64,000 nt of DNA from Streptomyces sp. NBC_01317 (GTDB lineage Bacteria > Actinomycetota > Actinomycetes > Streptomycetales > Streptomycetaceae), in NCBI RefSeq assembly GCF_035961655.1, contig NZ_CP108393.1, positions 5,379,001-5,443,000 on the forward strand, given 5' to 3'. The position numbers were made by a program, and so were the translations under genes. The notes beneath the pieces were generated by a model. That model had not been told where the DNA came from. It did no database searches and saw only the letters and a list, made by a program, of their open reading frames with translations. Below are positions 25,886 to 34,622 of this stretch, piece by piece (positions within the stretch are counted from its first letter, which is position 1; each line of letters opens with the position of its first letter).

Positions 25886-26197
25886 ATGATCCGTACCGCA
25901 TTGCGCCAGCTGCGCCCCGCCGGCCTGCTGCTCTTCCTCCTCACCGAAGTCATGCTGCTGGACGCCGGCAGCCTCTCCGCCGCCGTCGCGCTCGCCGCCA
26001 CCGCCGCGGCCGGTACCGCGCTCGCCGTGTGCGCGCACATCAGCGCGCGCTCCGTGCCCGCCGTACCGCATCAGCGGGTACGGACCGCCATCCGCGACCG
26101 CGAGCAGCGCACCGCCTTCCTGCCGCAACGGGATCCCGACGCCTCCGGCCGCACCAGGGCCCGAGCGCCCGGCCGTCGTCTGCCGACGGCCGCGTAG
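25886..26197 (+). CDS. Small two-helix membrane protein (DUF6412-like)
   Basis: A 103-residue protein with two hydrophobic helices (AGLLLFLLTEVMLLDAG and LSAAVALAATAAAGTALAVC) and a basic, probably disordered, cytoplasmic tail. This arrangement, directly upstream of a YidC/Oxa1 homologue, is recurrent in Streptomyces. ATG 25886 follows AAAGGGGG about eight bases upstream. It probably forms a transcription unit with the YidC gene 165 bp downstream; a role in membrane-protein insertion is inferred from context only. Confidence 0.75.
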   Translation: MIRTALRQLRPAGLLLFLLTEVMLLDAGSLSAAVALAATAAAGTALAVCAHISARSVPAVPHQRVRTAIRDREQRTAFLPQRDPDASGRTRARAPGRRLPTAA

Positions 26198-26361
26198 GGG
26201 TTCACCGGGTTCACCACCGCTTCGGAGCTTCACCGCTTTAGCGCTCCACCGCTCTTCCCTCCCCCGCACCCTCTCCACCCCGGTGTCCCCGCGCGGGTCG
26301 TCCTGCCGCATTCACGAATTCCCATTCGTCCGGCACGACGAGACCCCACGGAGGGCTCACC

Positions 26362-27126
26362 ATGTCTGTCTTCATGTCTGTCTTCGCCGACCTGGTCGGC
26401 AACTTCTCCGACCTGCTCCAGCCGGTCTTCCACCACGGTGCGGCCGCGGCGGCGATCATCCTCTTCACCGCGTTGGTACGGCTCGCGATCCACCCCCTCT
26501 CCCGGGCGTCCGCGCGCGGCCAGAAGGCCCGTACCAGGCTGGCCCCGCAGATCGCCGAACTGCGCAAGAAGCACGCCAAGAACCCCGAGCGCATGAAGAC
26601 GGCGCTCATGGAACTGCACGCGGCGGAGAAGGTCTCGCCGTTGTCGGGCTGCCTGCCGAGCCTGTTGCAGATGCCGGCGTTCTTCCTCATGTACCACCTG
26701 TTCTCCAGCCGTCAGATCGGCGGCGGGGCCAACGAACTCCTCGGCCACTCCCTCTTCGCCGCCCCCCTCGGCGACCGCTGGGCCGACGCGCTCGCGCACG
26801 GGGGGATGTTCGGTGCGGCGGGTGCGGTGTACGTGGTCCTCTTCGCGATCGTCGCCGGGGTCGCGACCTTCAACTTCCGCCGGATGAAGCGGCAGATGGC
26901 GGCCGCGCCCGCGATGCCCGCCGGGCCGGACGGCCAGCAGGTCGCCGGACTCGGCACGATGATGAAGTTCATGCCGCTGATGTCCTTCGCGACGCTCTTC
27001 ACGGTCGCCGTGGTGCCGCTGGCGGCCGCGCTGTACGTGGTGACGAGCACCACATGGACAGCGGCCGAACGGTACTTCCTCTACCGGGACATGCCACTGG
27101 CGGGGGCGCTGGCCAGCCCGGTGTGA
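26362..27126 (+). CDS. YidC/Oxa1/Alb3-family membrane protein insertase
   Basis: A 254-residue insertase homologue. The conserved core has the positively charged first loop (RASARGQKARTRLAPQIAELR), the cytoplasmic hairpin KKHAKNPERMKTALMELH, and helices GCLPSLLQMPAFFLMYHLF, FATLFTVAVVPLAAALY and the terminal W/Y pattern. It helps insert proteins into the membrane. It lacks the long rpmH-rnpA-linked context and C-terminal tail of the main YidC, so this is an accessory second copy. ATG 26362 has GGAGGG seven bases upstream; ATG 26374 repeats the first codons (MSVFMSVF). Confidence 0.9.
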   Translation: MSVFMSVFADLVGNFSDLLQPVFHHGAAAAAIILFTALVRLAIHPLSRASARGQKARTRLAPQIAELRKKHAKNPERMKTALMELHAAEKVSPLSGCLPSLLQMPAFFLMYHLFSSRQIGGGANELLGHSLFAAPLGDRWADALAHGGMFGAAGAVYVVLFAIVAGVATFNFRRMKRQMAAAPAMPAGPDGQQVAGLGTMMKFMPLMSFATLFTVAVVPLAAALYVVTSTTWTAAERYFLYRDMPLAGALASPV

Positions 27127-27258
27127 GGGGGACGACGCGCGGGGGCGGCGTAAGGAGCAGCGGCGCGGGGAAGGGCTCCTGGTCGGTCCAGGTGATGAAC
27201 GGGGCTTGCACAGTGATCGGATGTCTTGGAGGATCGGACGGCCCGCCTGCGGCTGTGT

Positions 27259-27294
27259 CCCCGGGCCGGGCCGCCCCGGACACCCGGCCCGGGG
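27259..27294 (+). terminator. 12-bp hairpin between the YidC and FAH genes
   Basis: CCCCGGGCCGGG (27259-27270) pairs with CCCGGCCCGGGG (27283-27294) across a 12-nt loop, about 130 bp past the YidC-like stop. Confidence 0.55.
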
Positions 27295-27365
27295 CCCGCC
27301 CCGTCCGGCCGACCCGGTCCGACCCGGCCCAGCTCCACCCCGCCCGACCAGAGGGAGAAACACCA

Positions 27366-28226
27366 ATGAAGTTGTTGCGAGTCGGTACGGCGGGGGCGGA
27401 GCGCCCGGCGCTGCTCGACCAGGACGGTACGACCCTCCGGGACCTCTCCGGCCTGGTCACGGACGTCGACGGGGCGCTCCTCGCCGACGACGCCGCCCTG
27501 GAACGGGTACGCGCCGCCGCCGCCTCCGGCGACCTGCCCGTCCTCGACCCGAGCGGTCTGCGCATCGGGGCCCCGGTCGCGCGCATCGGAAAGATCGTCT
27601 GCATCGGCCTGAACTTTCACGACCACGCCCGCGAGACCGGCGCGGAAATCCCCTCCGAGCCGATCATCTTCTTCAAGGCTCCGGACACAGTGGTCGGACC
27701 TGATGACACGGTCCTCGTCCCTCGCCGCAGTGTGAAGACCGACTGGGAGGTCGAGCTGGCGGTGGTGATCGGCCGCACCGCGCGCTACCTCGACTCCGTG
27801 GAGGAGGCGCTGGCGCACGTCGGTGGCTACGCCGTCTCGCACGACGTCTCCGAGCGCGAGTTCCAGCTGGAGCGCGGGGGGCAGTGGGACAAGGGCAAGA
27901 ACTGCGAGACGTTCAATCCGCTCGGCCCCTGGCTGGTCACGGCGGACGAGGTGCCGGACCCGCAGGCCCTCGCGATGAAGCTCAGCGTGAACGGTGAGGT
28001 CAAGCAGGACGGTACGACGGCGGACCAGATCTTCGGGGTCGGGGAAGTGGTGCGGTACGTCAGCCAGTTCATGACGCTGTACCCGGGAGACGTCATCAAC
28101 ACCGGTACTCCGGCGGGTGTGGCGCTGGGGCAGCCCGAGCCCAAGCCGTACCTGCGGCCCGGCGATGTGGTGGAGCTGGAGATCGCGGGGCTGGGTCGGC
28201 AGCGTCAGGAACTCAAGGGCGCGTAG
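27366..28226 (+). CDS. Fumarylacetoacetate hydrolase (FAH) family protein
   Basis: A 286-residue member of the FAH superfamily, which hydrolyses or decarboxylates C-C bonds next to keto acids (acylpyruvases, ureidoglycolate lyases, oxaloacetate decarboxylases). Core: IVCIGLNFHDHARETG, EPIIFFKAPDTVVGPDD, the metal ligand run DWEVELAVVIGR, GYAVSHDVSERE, GKNCETFNPLGPWLV and INTGTPAGVALGQ. These supply the Glu-Glu-Asp Mg2+ site. ATG 27366 follows GAGGGAGAAACACCA. It is monocistronic, with hairpins before and after. The substrate cannot be assigned. Confidence 0.92.
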   Translation: MKLLRVGTAGAERPALLDQDGTTLRDLSGLVTDVDGALLADDAALERVRAAAASGDLPVLDPSGLRIGAPVARIGKIVCIGLNFHDHARETGAEIPSEPIIFFKAPDTVVGPDDTVLVPRRSVKTDWEVELAVVIGRTARYLDSVEEALAHVGGYAVSHDVSEREFQLERGGQWDKGKNCETFNPLGPWLVTADEVPDPQALAMKLSVNGEVKQDGTTADQIFGVGEVVRYVSQFMTLYPGDVINTGTPAGVALGQPEPKPYLRPGDVVELEIAGLGRQRQELKGA

Positions 28227-28255
28227 GGCGCGTACCGGTGGAGGTGGGGCGGGGT

Positions 28256-28285
28256 GGTGGGTGCGGGGCCGCGCCCGCACCCACC
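28256..28285. terminator. Bidirectional 12-bp hairpin between convergent genes
   Basis: GGTGGGTGCGGG (28256-28267) pairs with CCCGCACCCACC (28274-28285), loop GCCGCG. It lies between the FAH gene (+) and the UPF0303 gene (-). Confidence 0.75.
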
Positions 28286-28288
28286 CCC

Positions 28289-28801
28289 TCACTCCGCCGA
28301 CAGCGCTTTCAGCTTCTCCAGCGCCTCCACCACCATCGCGTGGTCCTCCGCCTGCGGCAGTCCGGAGACCGTGACCGTGCCGATGACGCCGGCGCCCTCG
28401 ACCGCGATCGGGACCGCGCCGCCGTGGGCCGCGTACCGGTCCGGGTCCAGGCGTGAGGACTCCTCGAACGTCGTGCCCTTCTCGCGGAAACGCGTGCCGA
28501 CGAGGAACGAGCCGGCGCCGTACCGCTCGGCGACCCGCCTCTTGCGGTCGATCCAGGCGTCGTTGTCCGCCGTCGAGCCGGGCAGGGCGTAGTGGAACAG
28601 CTGTTGGGGACCCCGGCGGATGTCGATCGCCACCGGCGCCCGCCGCTCCCTCGCCAGCTCGACGAGGAGCGTGCCGAGCACCCACGCGTCGTCGTAAGTG
28701 AAGTGACGGAGGATCAGCTCTGCCTCCTGCGCTTCGAGTTCGGCCGCCGTGGGAGGGGTGGAGAGGGGCGTGGAGAGAGGGGTGGACAGCGGGGTACTCA
28801 T
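28289..28801 (-). CDS. UPF0303 / heme-degrading-domain-like protein
   Basis: A 170-residue protein of the UPF0303 (GlcG/HbpS-like fold) family: RRAPVAIDIRRGPQQLFHYA, DNDAWIDRKRRVAERYG and AVPIAVEGAGVIGTVTVSGL with DHAMVVEALEKL are the family blocks. Function is unclear; fold relatives bind heme or small ligands. The N-terminus carries four STPL units (a 12-bp DNA repeat), unlike the family, and is probably disordered. ATG 28801 overlaps the upstream oxidoreductase stop as ATGA, so the two are co-translated. Confidence 0.88.
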   Translation of the reverse strand: MSTPLSTPLSTPLSTPPTAAELEAQEAELILRHFTYDDAWVLGTLLVELARERRAPVAIDIRRGPQQLFHYALPGSTADNDAWIDRKRRVAERYGAGSFLVGTRFREKGTTFEESSRLDPDRYAAHGGAVPIAVEGAGVIGTVTVSGLPQAEDHAMVVEALEKLKALSAE

Positions 28802-29895
28802 GAGCGGGCCTCCAGGCTGATCGTGACACCCTCGCGCGCCGAGCGCCGGGCCGCTTCCAGGACGTCCAGGGCCGCCGCGGCCTCGTGCGCCGACACCGGC
28901 GGGGCCGTACCCTCGCGCAGTGCGGTGGCGATCCCCGCGTAGAACGCCGGGTAGTCGCCCGGCGCCGTCTCCACCGGCTCGCCGCCTCCGGTCGCCGGGG
29001 ACTCGCCCGCGCCGATCCGGCCCCACATCGAGGGGGGTTCCAGCCCCCAGGGGGCGTACGTACCCGGCCGCCTGCCCTCGCGGAGGTCCGCCTCCTGCGG
29101 GTCGAGGCCGTACTTCACGTAACCCGCCTTCGAGCCCAACACCCGGAAGCGGGGGCCGAGTTGCGCGGTGGTGGCGCTGGCGTACAGGTGGGAGCGGACG
29201 CCGTTCGCGTGCGTGATCGCGAGGAAGGTGTCGTCGTCCGCCCGCGCGCCGGGGCGCCGTACGTCGGACTCCGCGTACACCCGTACCGCCGGGCCGAAGA
29301 GGACCAGCGCCTGGTCGACGATGTGGCTGCCCAGGTCGTACAGCAGCCCGCCGATCTCCTCCGCTGAGCCCGACTCGCGCCAGCCGCCCTTGAGTTGGGG
29401 GCGCCACCGCTCGAACCGCGATTCAAAGCGCTGTACGTCGCCCAGCTCGCCGGCCTCGATCAGGCGGGCGAGGGTGCGGAAGTCGTTGTCCCAGCGGCGG
29501 TTCTGGAAGACGGAGAGCAGCAGGCCGCGCGCCTCGGCGAGCGCGGCCAACTCCCGTGCTTCGGCGGCCGATCCGGCGAGCGGCTTGTCCACGACCACCG
29601 GCAGGCCGGCTTCGAGCGCGGCGGTCGCGAGCGGTACGTGGGTCTTGTTGGGGGAGGCGACGACGACCAGATCGAGCGTGTCCGCGCGCTCCCACAGCTC
29701 GTCCGGCGAGGCCGCGAACCGTACGCCGGGGAACTCGGCGCGCGCCTGCTCCTGGCGCTCGGGGTTCGAGGTGACGATCGTGTCGAGCACCAGGCCGTCG
29801 GTCGCGGTGATCAGGGGGGCGTGGAAGACGGAGCCCGCGAGGCCGTAGCCCACAAGGGCGACGCGCAGCGCGGTGCCAGTCCCGGTATCAGTCAT
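28798..29895 (-). CDS. Gfo/Idh/MocA-family oxidoreductase
   Basis: A 365-residue NAD(P)-dependent oxidoreductase of the sugar/inositol dehydrogenase superfamily. The Rossmann motif is VALVGYGLAGSVFHAPL, the cofactor and active-site Lys motif is VVVDKPLAGS, and GGLLYDLGSHIVDQAL is the C-terminal-domain helix with catalytic Asp/His. This branch is YdgJ-like (scyllo-inositol/sugar). It is divergent from a ROK repressor with a palindromic operator between them, so it is probably induced by a sugar, and is co-transcribed with the UPF0303 gene. Confidence 0.92.
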   Translation of the reverse strand: MTDTGTGTALRVALVGYGLAGSVFHAPLITATDGLVLDTIVTSNPERQEQARAEFPGVRFAASPDELWERADTLDLVVVASPNKTHVPLATAALEAGLPVVVDKPLAGSAAEARELAALAEARGLLLSVFQNRRWDNDFRTLARLIEAGELGDVQRFESRFERWRPQLKGGWRESGSAEEIGGLLYDLGSHIVDQALVLFGPAVRVYAESDVRRPGARADDDTFLAITHANGVRSHLYASATTAQLGPRFRVLGSKAGYVKYGLDPQEADLREGRRPGTYAPWGLEPPSMWGRIGAGESPATGGGEPVETAPGDYPAFYAGIATALREGTAPPVSAHEAAAALDVLEAARRSAREGVTISLEARS

Positions 29896-29900
29896 GGGTC

Positions 29901-29927
29901 CACTTAAGCAACGCTGTTGCCAAAGTG
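29901..29927. promoter_or_regulatory. Palindromic operator between the oxidoreductase and ROK genes
   Basis: CACTTAAGCAAC - GCT - GTTGCCAAAGTG is a 27-bp dyad with 10 of 12 arm positions paired and a perfect GCAAC/GTTGC core. It fills the 55-bp gap between the divergent starts, so it is well placed to control both. Confidence 0.65.
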
Positions 29928-29950
29928 CAAGAGCGGTGCAGAATGGCGGG

Positions 29951-31111
29951 GTGAACAGGGCGGCGGGTGCGGGAGGCGCGGCGGGTATGGGGGGCGTGGC
30001 GGGCGCGCATGTCGGGCCGGGGGCGAATCTGCCGGTGCTGCGCGGGCACAATGCCGCGCTCGTGCTCGACCTGCTCCGTACGGCGGGGGCAGGTGGCATC
30101 AGCCGGCTGGAGCTCGCCGAGCGCACGGGCCTGACCCCGCAGGCCGTCAGCAAGATCACCGCCCGGTTGCGTACGGAGGGGCTGGCCGTCGAGGCCGGTC
30201 GCCGGGCGTCCACCGGGGGGAAGCCGAGGACCGTCCTGCGGTTGGTGCCGTCCGCCGCGTACGCGGTGGGCCTCCACCTGGACCGCGACGAGCTGACGGC
30301 GGTCCTGGTGGACCTGGCCGGGGCGGTGGTGGCGGCACGGACCGTTCCGTTCGACCTGGGCGCGGGGGCGGCGGAGGTCGTCGAGACGGCGGTGGTGCAG
30401 GTGGGGCGGGTGGTGGGGGAGGGTGTGGGGGTGCGCGAGGCGGCGGGCGGCGGGGGGCTGCTCGGGGTCGGGGTCGCGATGCCGGGCCCCCTCGACCACC
30501 GCACCGGCGTGCTCCAGCGCGTCACCGGCTTCCCCGCGTGGGACGGCTACCCGCTGCGCGACGCGCTCGCCGAACGCCTGGGGCTCCCGGTGGTCCTGGA
30601 CAAGGACACCAACGCCGCCGCCCTCGGCCTGGCCCTGCGCGGGCCCGGTGACTCCTTCGCGTACCTCCATCTCGGTACGGGGCTGGGCGCCGGGCTGGTC
30701 CTCGGCGGCGCGCTCCACCGGGGGGTCCGCACCGGGGCCGGGGAGTTCGGCCACCAGGTCATCCAGCTCGACGGGCCGCTGTGCGACTGCGGCAACCGGG
30801 GCTGTATCGAGGCGCTGTGCCTGGCGGCGGTGGCACGCGGCGATCGGGCGGAGGCGGCGCGGGTGCTCGGCGCGGGGGCGGCGAACCTGGTGGAACTGCT
30901 GGACATCGACCGGGTGCTGCTCGGCGGCCGGACGATCGCCGCGCACGAGGAGTGTTTTGTACGGGGCGTGGGGGCGGCGGTCGCGGAACGGGGCCGGGGT
31001 GCGGTGATTCCGGTGCGGGGCGCGGAGGGGGCCTATCCGGTGGCGGAGGGGGCGGCGCAGTTGGTGCTGGCTCCGGTGTTCGGGCGGGGGCGGGGGGCCG
31101 AACTGGGGTGA
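29951..31111 (+). CDS. ROK-family transcriptional repressor
   Basis: A 386-residue regulator. A Gly-rich start is followed by a MarR-type winged helix (GGISRLELAERTGLTPQAVS and KITARLRTEGL) and a ROK sugar-kinase-like domain with GVAMPGPLD, DTNAAALG, HLGTGLGAGLVLGG and the zinc motif CDCGNRGCIEA. It probably senses a sugar or sugar phosphate and controls the divergent oxidoreductase operon. GTG 29951 is chosen because the frame upstream only shadows the opposite gene. The region after the zinc motif is shorter than usual, removing part of the C-terminal helices. Confidence 0.9.
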   Translation: MNRAAGAGGAAGMGGVAGAHVGPGANLPVLRGHNAALVLDLLRTAGAGGISRLELAERTGLTPQAVSKITARLRTEGLAVEAGRRASTGGKPRTVLRLVPSAAYAVGLHLDRDELTAVLVDLAGAVVAARTVPFDLGAGAAEVVETAVVQVGRVVGEGVGVREAAGGGGLLGVGVAMPGPLDHRTGVLQRVTGFPAWDGYPLRDALAERLGLPVVLDKDTNAAALGLALRGPGDSFAYLHLGTGLGAGLVLGGALHRGVRTGAGEFGHQVIQLDGPLCDCGNRGCIEALCLAAVARGDRAEAARVLGAGAANLVELLDIDRVLLGGRTIAAHEECFVRGVGAAVAERGRGAVIPVRGAEGAYPVAEGAAQLVLAPVFGRGRGAELG

Positions 31112-31476
31112 GGGGTGGGGTGATTGGCGGGAGGAGGCCGCTCTGGTGGTGTGGTGCCCTGGAGATGGGGGGCCGCTGCGGCGGTATCGGCGATCTCGTG
31201 GCACAGGGGTGCGGGGCCGTTGCGGCGGCGGTGGGTGCTGTCGGGGCGTGGCGGTGACACGATGTGCGGCGGCGTGATCCGGCGTGAGGCGTGCGAGCTT
31301 GGGCCGATTGAGCGTATTCATACGACTTTCATACCGTTCTGTGTCGTGGTGCCCCAGGGGCGGGGGTCGCGCGTGGCAGCGTCGGATCCGGTGCCGGCCG
31401 ATGCCCGGCTGGCAGAGCCAGGAACCGGCACCGTCCGTGCCCTGACCGCTTCGCGAGCAGCAAAGGCCGTGCCCCC
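31112..31476. other. 365-bp non-coding region with a structured leader
   Basis: No gene is visible. Near the surface-protein start, CGGTGCCGG (31389-31397) pairs with CCGGCACCG (31425-31433), enclosing CTGGC-AGA-GCCAG (31409-31421), a nested hairpin about 45 bp upstream of the ATG. A GCGTATTCATACGACTTTCATA AT-rich block near 31312 may hold the promoter. Confidence 0.5.
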
Positions 31477-32829
31477 ATGCGACTGCGTCATGCCCTCGCC
31501 CCCACACTCGGAGTCCTCGCGGCAACCGCCGTGGCCCCTGCCCTGACACCCCCGGCCCACGCCACGGTCCCCGACCTGCCCGCGACCACCCACGCGGCCC
31601 CGCCCGCCGTCGCGGCGGCCGCCGCCGGTGCGGTTGGCTCCGCCGAGCCCGTACGTGCCACGACCGCGACCGGAGCCGCCGGCCCGACCGGAGCCGCCGC
31701 CCCGACCGGAGTCGACACCGCCGACGCGGTCGGCGCGGCGCACGTTGCCCGTACGGCCGGCAGGGCCGGTCTCTCCGACACCGGGGACGCGGCCCGTACG
31801 CCTGCCACCCTGCGGACAGCCTGGGTCGCGCATGTCGTTGCCCTCGTCAGGGACGCGCGGGACGTTCGTGCGTCCGGAGGCGCCGGTGACGGTGCGACTC
31901 GCCGGCGCGATGGGGGAGGTAGGGCCTCTGGGATCGGTCGCGGGCCCGGCGTCGTAGGCGCCGCCCGCGTCGTCGTGGCCGCGCCCGAGGCCGATCGGCA
32001 GCCTCGCTGCGGGAAGGCGTCCGATCCTGACTTTCCCATCGACACCCGTATCCACGGGGGTCCGCGCTCCTACCGGCCCGGTGGTGGTCCGGGTACCTGG
32101 TACCTCGATCTCACCAACACCACCGCCGACACCTGCCACGACATCCACCCCGTGATCGTCCTCGTCGACCGGGCCCGGGTCCTCAAGTCCTCCCAGGTCA
32201 GGCTTCAGATGTCCGACGGCCGGGGCCCCTGGCGGACCCTCTCGCTGGAGCGGTCCGACGAGGACGAGACGCTCGGCATTCTGGACGACGGTTCGCCCGG
32301 TTTCGCCGTCCCCGCGGGACGTACCGTCACCGTCCGAGCCCGGCTCACCTTCGCCAAGGGCACCCGCGCCAACACGATCGAGATCAACTCCGCGACCGTG
32401 CAGCGCCGTGGTGACGACGGTGATTGGGTCGGGAAGTCCAACTCCTATCGTTTCTCCGTCGGCCGTGTGGAGCGGGGCGGCCACCTCGACCCCGACCCCG
32501 ACCTTGACCTCGGCCTTGACATCGATCGGGACGTCACCGTCGACCCACCCAGCGGGCAGCCCACCGATCGTCCGGACGGGGGGCGTGCCACCGGCCGGCC
32601 CGCCGACAGCGCCGCGAGCCCCGGCGTCGGCGGCCACCGCGAGGAGACCCCAGGGGTCAGGCAGCCGCCGGGTGGCTTGTCGCCCGCCCCCGCGCTCCCC
32701 GACGACCCCGAACTCGCCGCGACCGGCCCCGGCGGCACCCTGGGCCGGACCCTCGCCGCCGGTGCGCTGCTCGCCATCGGAGGCGTGTTGTTCGTCGCCT
32801 TCCGGCGCCTGCGGGGCCGGCGGGGTTGA
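31477..32829 (+). CDS. Secreted cell-surface protein with LAATG sortase motif
   Basis: A 450-residue protein: signal peptide (HALAPTLGVLAATAVAPAL, then AHA cleavage), an Ala/Gly/Thr-rich low-complexity part, a globular beta domain at about 165-330 (RSYRPGGGPGTWYLDLTN, VQLQ-type strands, TVTVRARLTFAKGTRANTI), a Pro/Asp/Gly stalk and the sorting signal LAATG (413-417), then a hydrophobic helix (LAAGALLAIGGVLFVAF) and RRLRGRR. LAxTG is the class E sortase motif of Streptomyces, so it should be covalently wall-anchored. A class F sortase gene lies 1.8 kb downstream. Ligand unknown. Confidence 0.88.
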   Translation: MRLRHALAPTLGVLAATAVAPALTPPAHATVPDLPATTHAAPPAVAAAAAGAVGSAEPVRATTATGAAGPTGAAAPTGVDTADAVGAAHVARTAGRAGLSDTGDAARTPATLRTAWVAHVVALVRDARDVRASGGAGDGATRRRDGGGRASGIGRGPGVVGAARVVVAAPEADRQPRCGKASDPDFPIDTRIHGGPRSYRPGGGPGTWYLDLTNTTADTCHDIHPVIVLVDRARVLKSSQVRLQMSDGRGPWRTLSLERSDEDETLGILDDGSPGFAVPAGRTVTVRARLTFAKGTRANTIEINSATVQRRGDDGDWVGKSNSYRFSVGRVERGGHLDPDPDLDLGLDIDRDVTVDPPSGQPTDRPDGGRATGRPADSAASPGVGGHREETPGVRQPPGGLSPAPALPDDPELAATGPGGTLGRTLAAGALLAIGGVLFVAFRRLRGRRG

Positions 32830-33046
32830 GAGGCGGGCCCGGGGCGCGGTGCACGGCCCCCGCCGCCGGCGTCCGCCAGCACTCCCAACAGGCCCGCCCC
32901 CAAAAGGAGTTCGACCTCCCCGCCGCCCCCCACCCCCGCCCCGCACCGCTCGCCCCGGACGCATGCGCGGTCCCGCCGTCCGCTCGTTACGCTGGATGGG
33001 TCGGACCGAGCATCATTTTGGCCACCGCAGAGCGGAGAACAATCCA

Positions 33047-33826
33047 GTGGCAGAGCGCAAGCCGATCGAATCCTGGCTCACCGACATGGACGGTGTCCTC
33101 ATTCACGAAGGGGTTCCGATCCCCGGCGCGGCCGAGTTCCTCAAGGCGCTGCGGGAGTCGGGGAAGCCCTTCCTCGTTCTCACCAACAACTCCATCTACA
33201 CCCCCCGCGACCTCCAGGCCAGACTCGCCCGCATGGGGCTCGACGTGCCGGTGGCCAACATCTGGACGTCGGCGCTCGCCACCGCCAAGTTCCTGGAGTC
33301 CCAGCGGCCCGACGGAACGGCGTACGTGATCGGCGAGGCCGGACTGACCACCGCCCTGCACGACATCGGCTACATCCTCACGGACCACGAGCCGGACTAC
33401 GTGGTGCTCGGCGAGACCCGTACGTACAGCTTCGAGGCCCTGACCAGGGCGATCCGGCTGATCAACGGCGGCGCGCGGTTCATCTGCACGAACCCCGACG
33501 AGACCGGCCCCTCCACCGAGGGCCCGCTGCCCGCCACCGGCGCGGTCGCCGCCCTGATCACGAAGGCGACCGGCAAGGACCCGTATTTCGCGGGCAAGCC
33601 GAACCCGCTGATGATGCGCACCGGGCTCAACGCCATCGGCGCGCACTCCGAGACCAGCGCCATGATCGGCGACCGGATGGACACGGACGTACTGGCCGGC
33701 CTGGAGGCCGGGATGGAGACCTTCCTGGTGCTCACCGGAGTGACCACACCGGCGGAGATCGACCGCTATCCGTTCCGTCCCTCGTCGGTCGTTGACTCGA
33801 TCGCCGACCTTGTGGACCGTATCTGA
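33047..33826 (+). CDS. HAD-IIA family hydrolase (NagD-like phosphatase)
   Basis: A 259-residue haloacid-dehalogenase phosphatase: motif I WLTDMDGVL (Asp nucleophile and acid/base Asp), motif II VLTNNS, the C2 cap containing TRTYSFEALTRAI and INGGARFICTNPD, the Lys motif FAGKPNPLM, and motif IV MIGDRMDTDVLAGLEAGM. It acts on small phosphorylated metabolites such as nucleotides or sugar phosphates. GTG 33047 is chosen with GCGGAGA upstream; the longer frame is unsupported. A TACGCT -10-like element lies at about 32988. Confidence 0.93.
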   Translation: MAERKPIESWLTDMDGVLIHEGVPIPGAAEFLKALRESGKPFLVLTNNSIYTPRDLQARLARMGLDVPVANIWTSALATAKFLESQRPDGTAYVIGEAGLTTALHDIGYILTDHEPDYVVLGETRTYSFEALTRAIRLINGGARFICTNPDETGPSTEGPLPATGAVAALITKATGKDPYFAGKPNPLMMRTGLNAIGAHSETSAMIGDRMDTDVLAGLEAGMETFLVLTGVTTPAEIDRYPFRPSSVVDSIADLVDRI

Positions 33827-33919
33827 GCAGGTCAGCGGGGTGCGCCAAGAGGTAGGCGGCCGCTGCGGATGCGAAAACCCGCCGCGCGGGTGAGCCTGGC
33901 GTCTACCAGGAGGTTCACC

Positions 33920-34621
33920 ATGCGTTCAAGGTTGCTCGCTCTCCGTACCACCGGTGCGGCCGCCGCACTGGTGGTCGTCCCCGTCCTCGGCGCCACCGTT
34001 CTCGGCGCCACGGTCCTCGGCGCCACCGCCGCACAGGCCGACGAGTCCGTACGTGTCACTGTCACCCCGGCGACCGTCGCCCCCGGCGGCGAGGTCGCGA
34101 TCCGGGTCGACGGCTGCAAGAGCCGGTTCGGTACGGCCAGGTCCCAGGTCTTCGTCCTGGAGGCCGGCCTCTCGGGCCCGCTGTTCGGCCGAGGGGGCCG
34201 CGACGAGGGCCCGCCGCCCCGCGAAGAAGGCGCGTACGGCAGTGAAGAAGCCGGTCGCGAAGACGGCCGGAAATCACCCCTGTTCGGGCAGGCGGCCATC
34301 AAGTCCGAAGCCGCCTCCGGCACCTACGAGGTCAAGGTCAAGTGCGACGGCCACGGCCGCTCCGGCGCGGGCATCGTCCAGGTGGTCCACTCCCGGCCGA
34401 CCCATCACCGGCCCACCCACCACGCCAGCCCGGTCGCACCGGTCCGCGCGGGCGGCGGCGGTACGGCGGTCCTCGCCGCGGACGGACGGGACTCCGGCAA
34501 GGCGGACGGCCCCGGCACCCGTCACGCGGTGATCGGTCTCGTCCTGGCCGGTGTCGCCGCGGTCGCGGTGGCGTACAGGAGCGTGCGACGGCAGCGGTCG
34601 GCCGCGCGGGACGCGGACTGA
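33920..34621 (+). CDS. Secreted, C-terminally membrane-anchored protein paired with sortase
   Basis: A 233-residue protein with a signal peptide expanded by three LGATV units (15-bp DNA repeats), cleaved near TAAQADESV. The extracellular part has an Ig-like strand pattern (SVRVTVTPATVAPGGEVAIR) with one cysteine pair, a charged linker, His/Pro-rich repeats (RPTHHRPTHHA), and a C-terminal membrane helix (HAVIGLVLAGVAAVAVAYRS) with a basic tail. ATG 33920 has AGGAGG eight bases upstream. One base separates its stop from the class F sortase start, so the two are co-translated; a functional link is likely but unproven. Confidence 0.85.
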   Translation: MRSRLLALRTTGAAAALVVVPVLGATVLGATVLGATAAQADESVRVTVTPATVAPGGEVAIRVDGCKSRFGTARSQVFVLEAGLSGPLFGRGGRDEGPPPREEGAYGSEEAGREDGRKSPLFGQAAIKSEAASGTYEVKVKCDGHGRSGAGIVQVVHSRPTHHRPTHHASPVAPVRAGGGGTAVLAADGRDSGKADGPGTRHAVIGLVLAGVAAVAVAYRSVRRQRSAARDAD

Positions 34622-34622
34622 C

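Noticed and set aside
31112..31476. c-di-AMP (ydaO-type) riboswitch before the surface protein
   Set aside because: The nested hairpin is present but the conserved GGGTGAATC- and GGGGGAACC-like segments are not seen.
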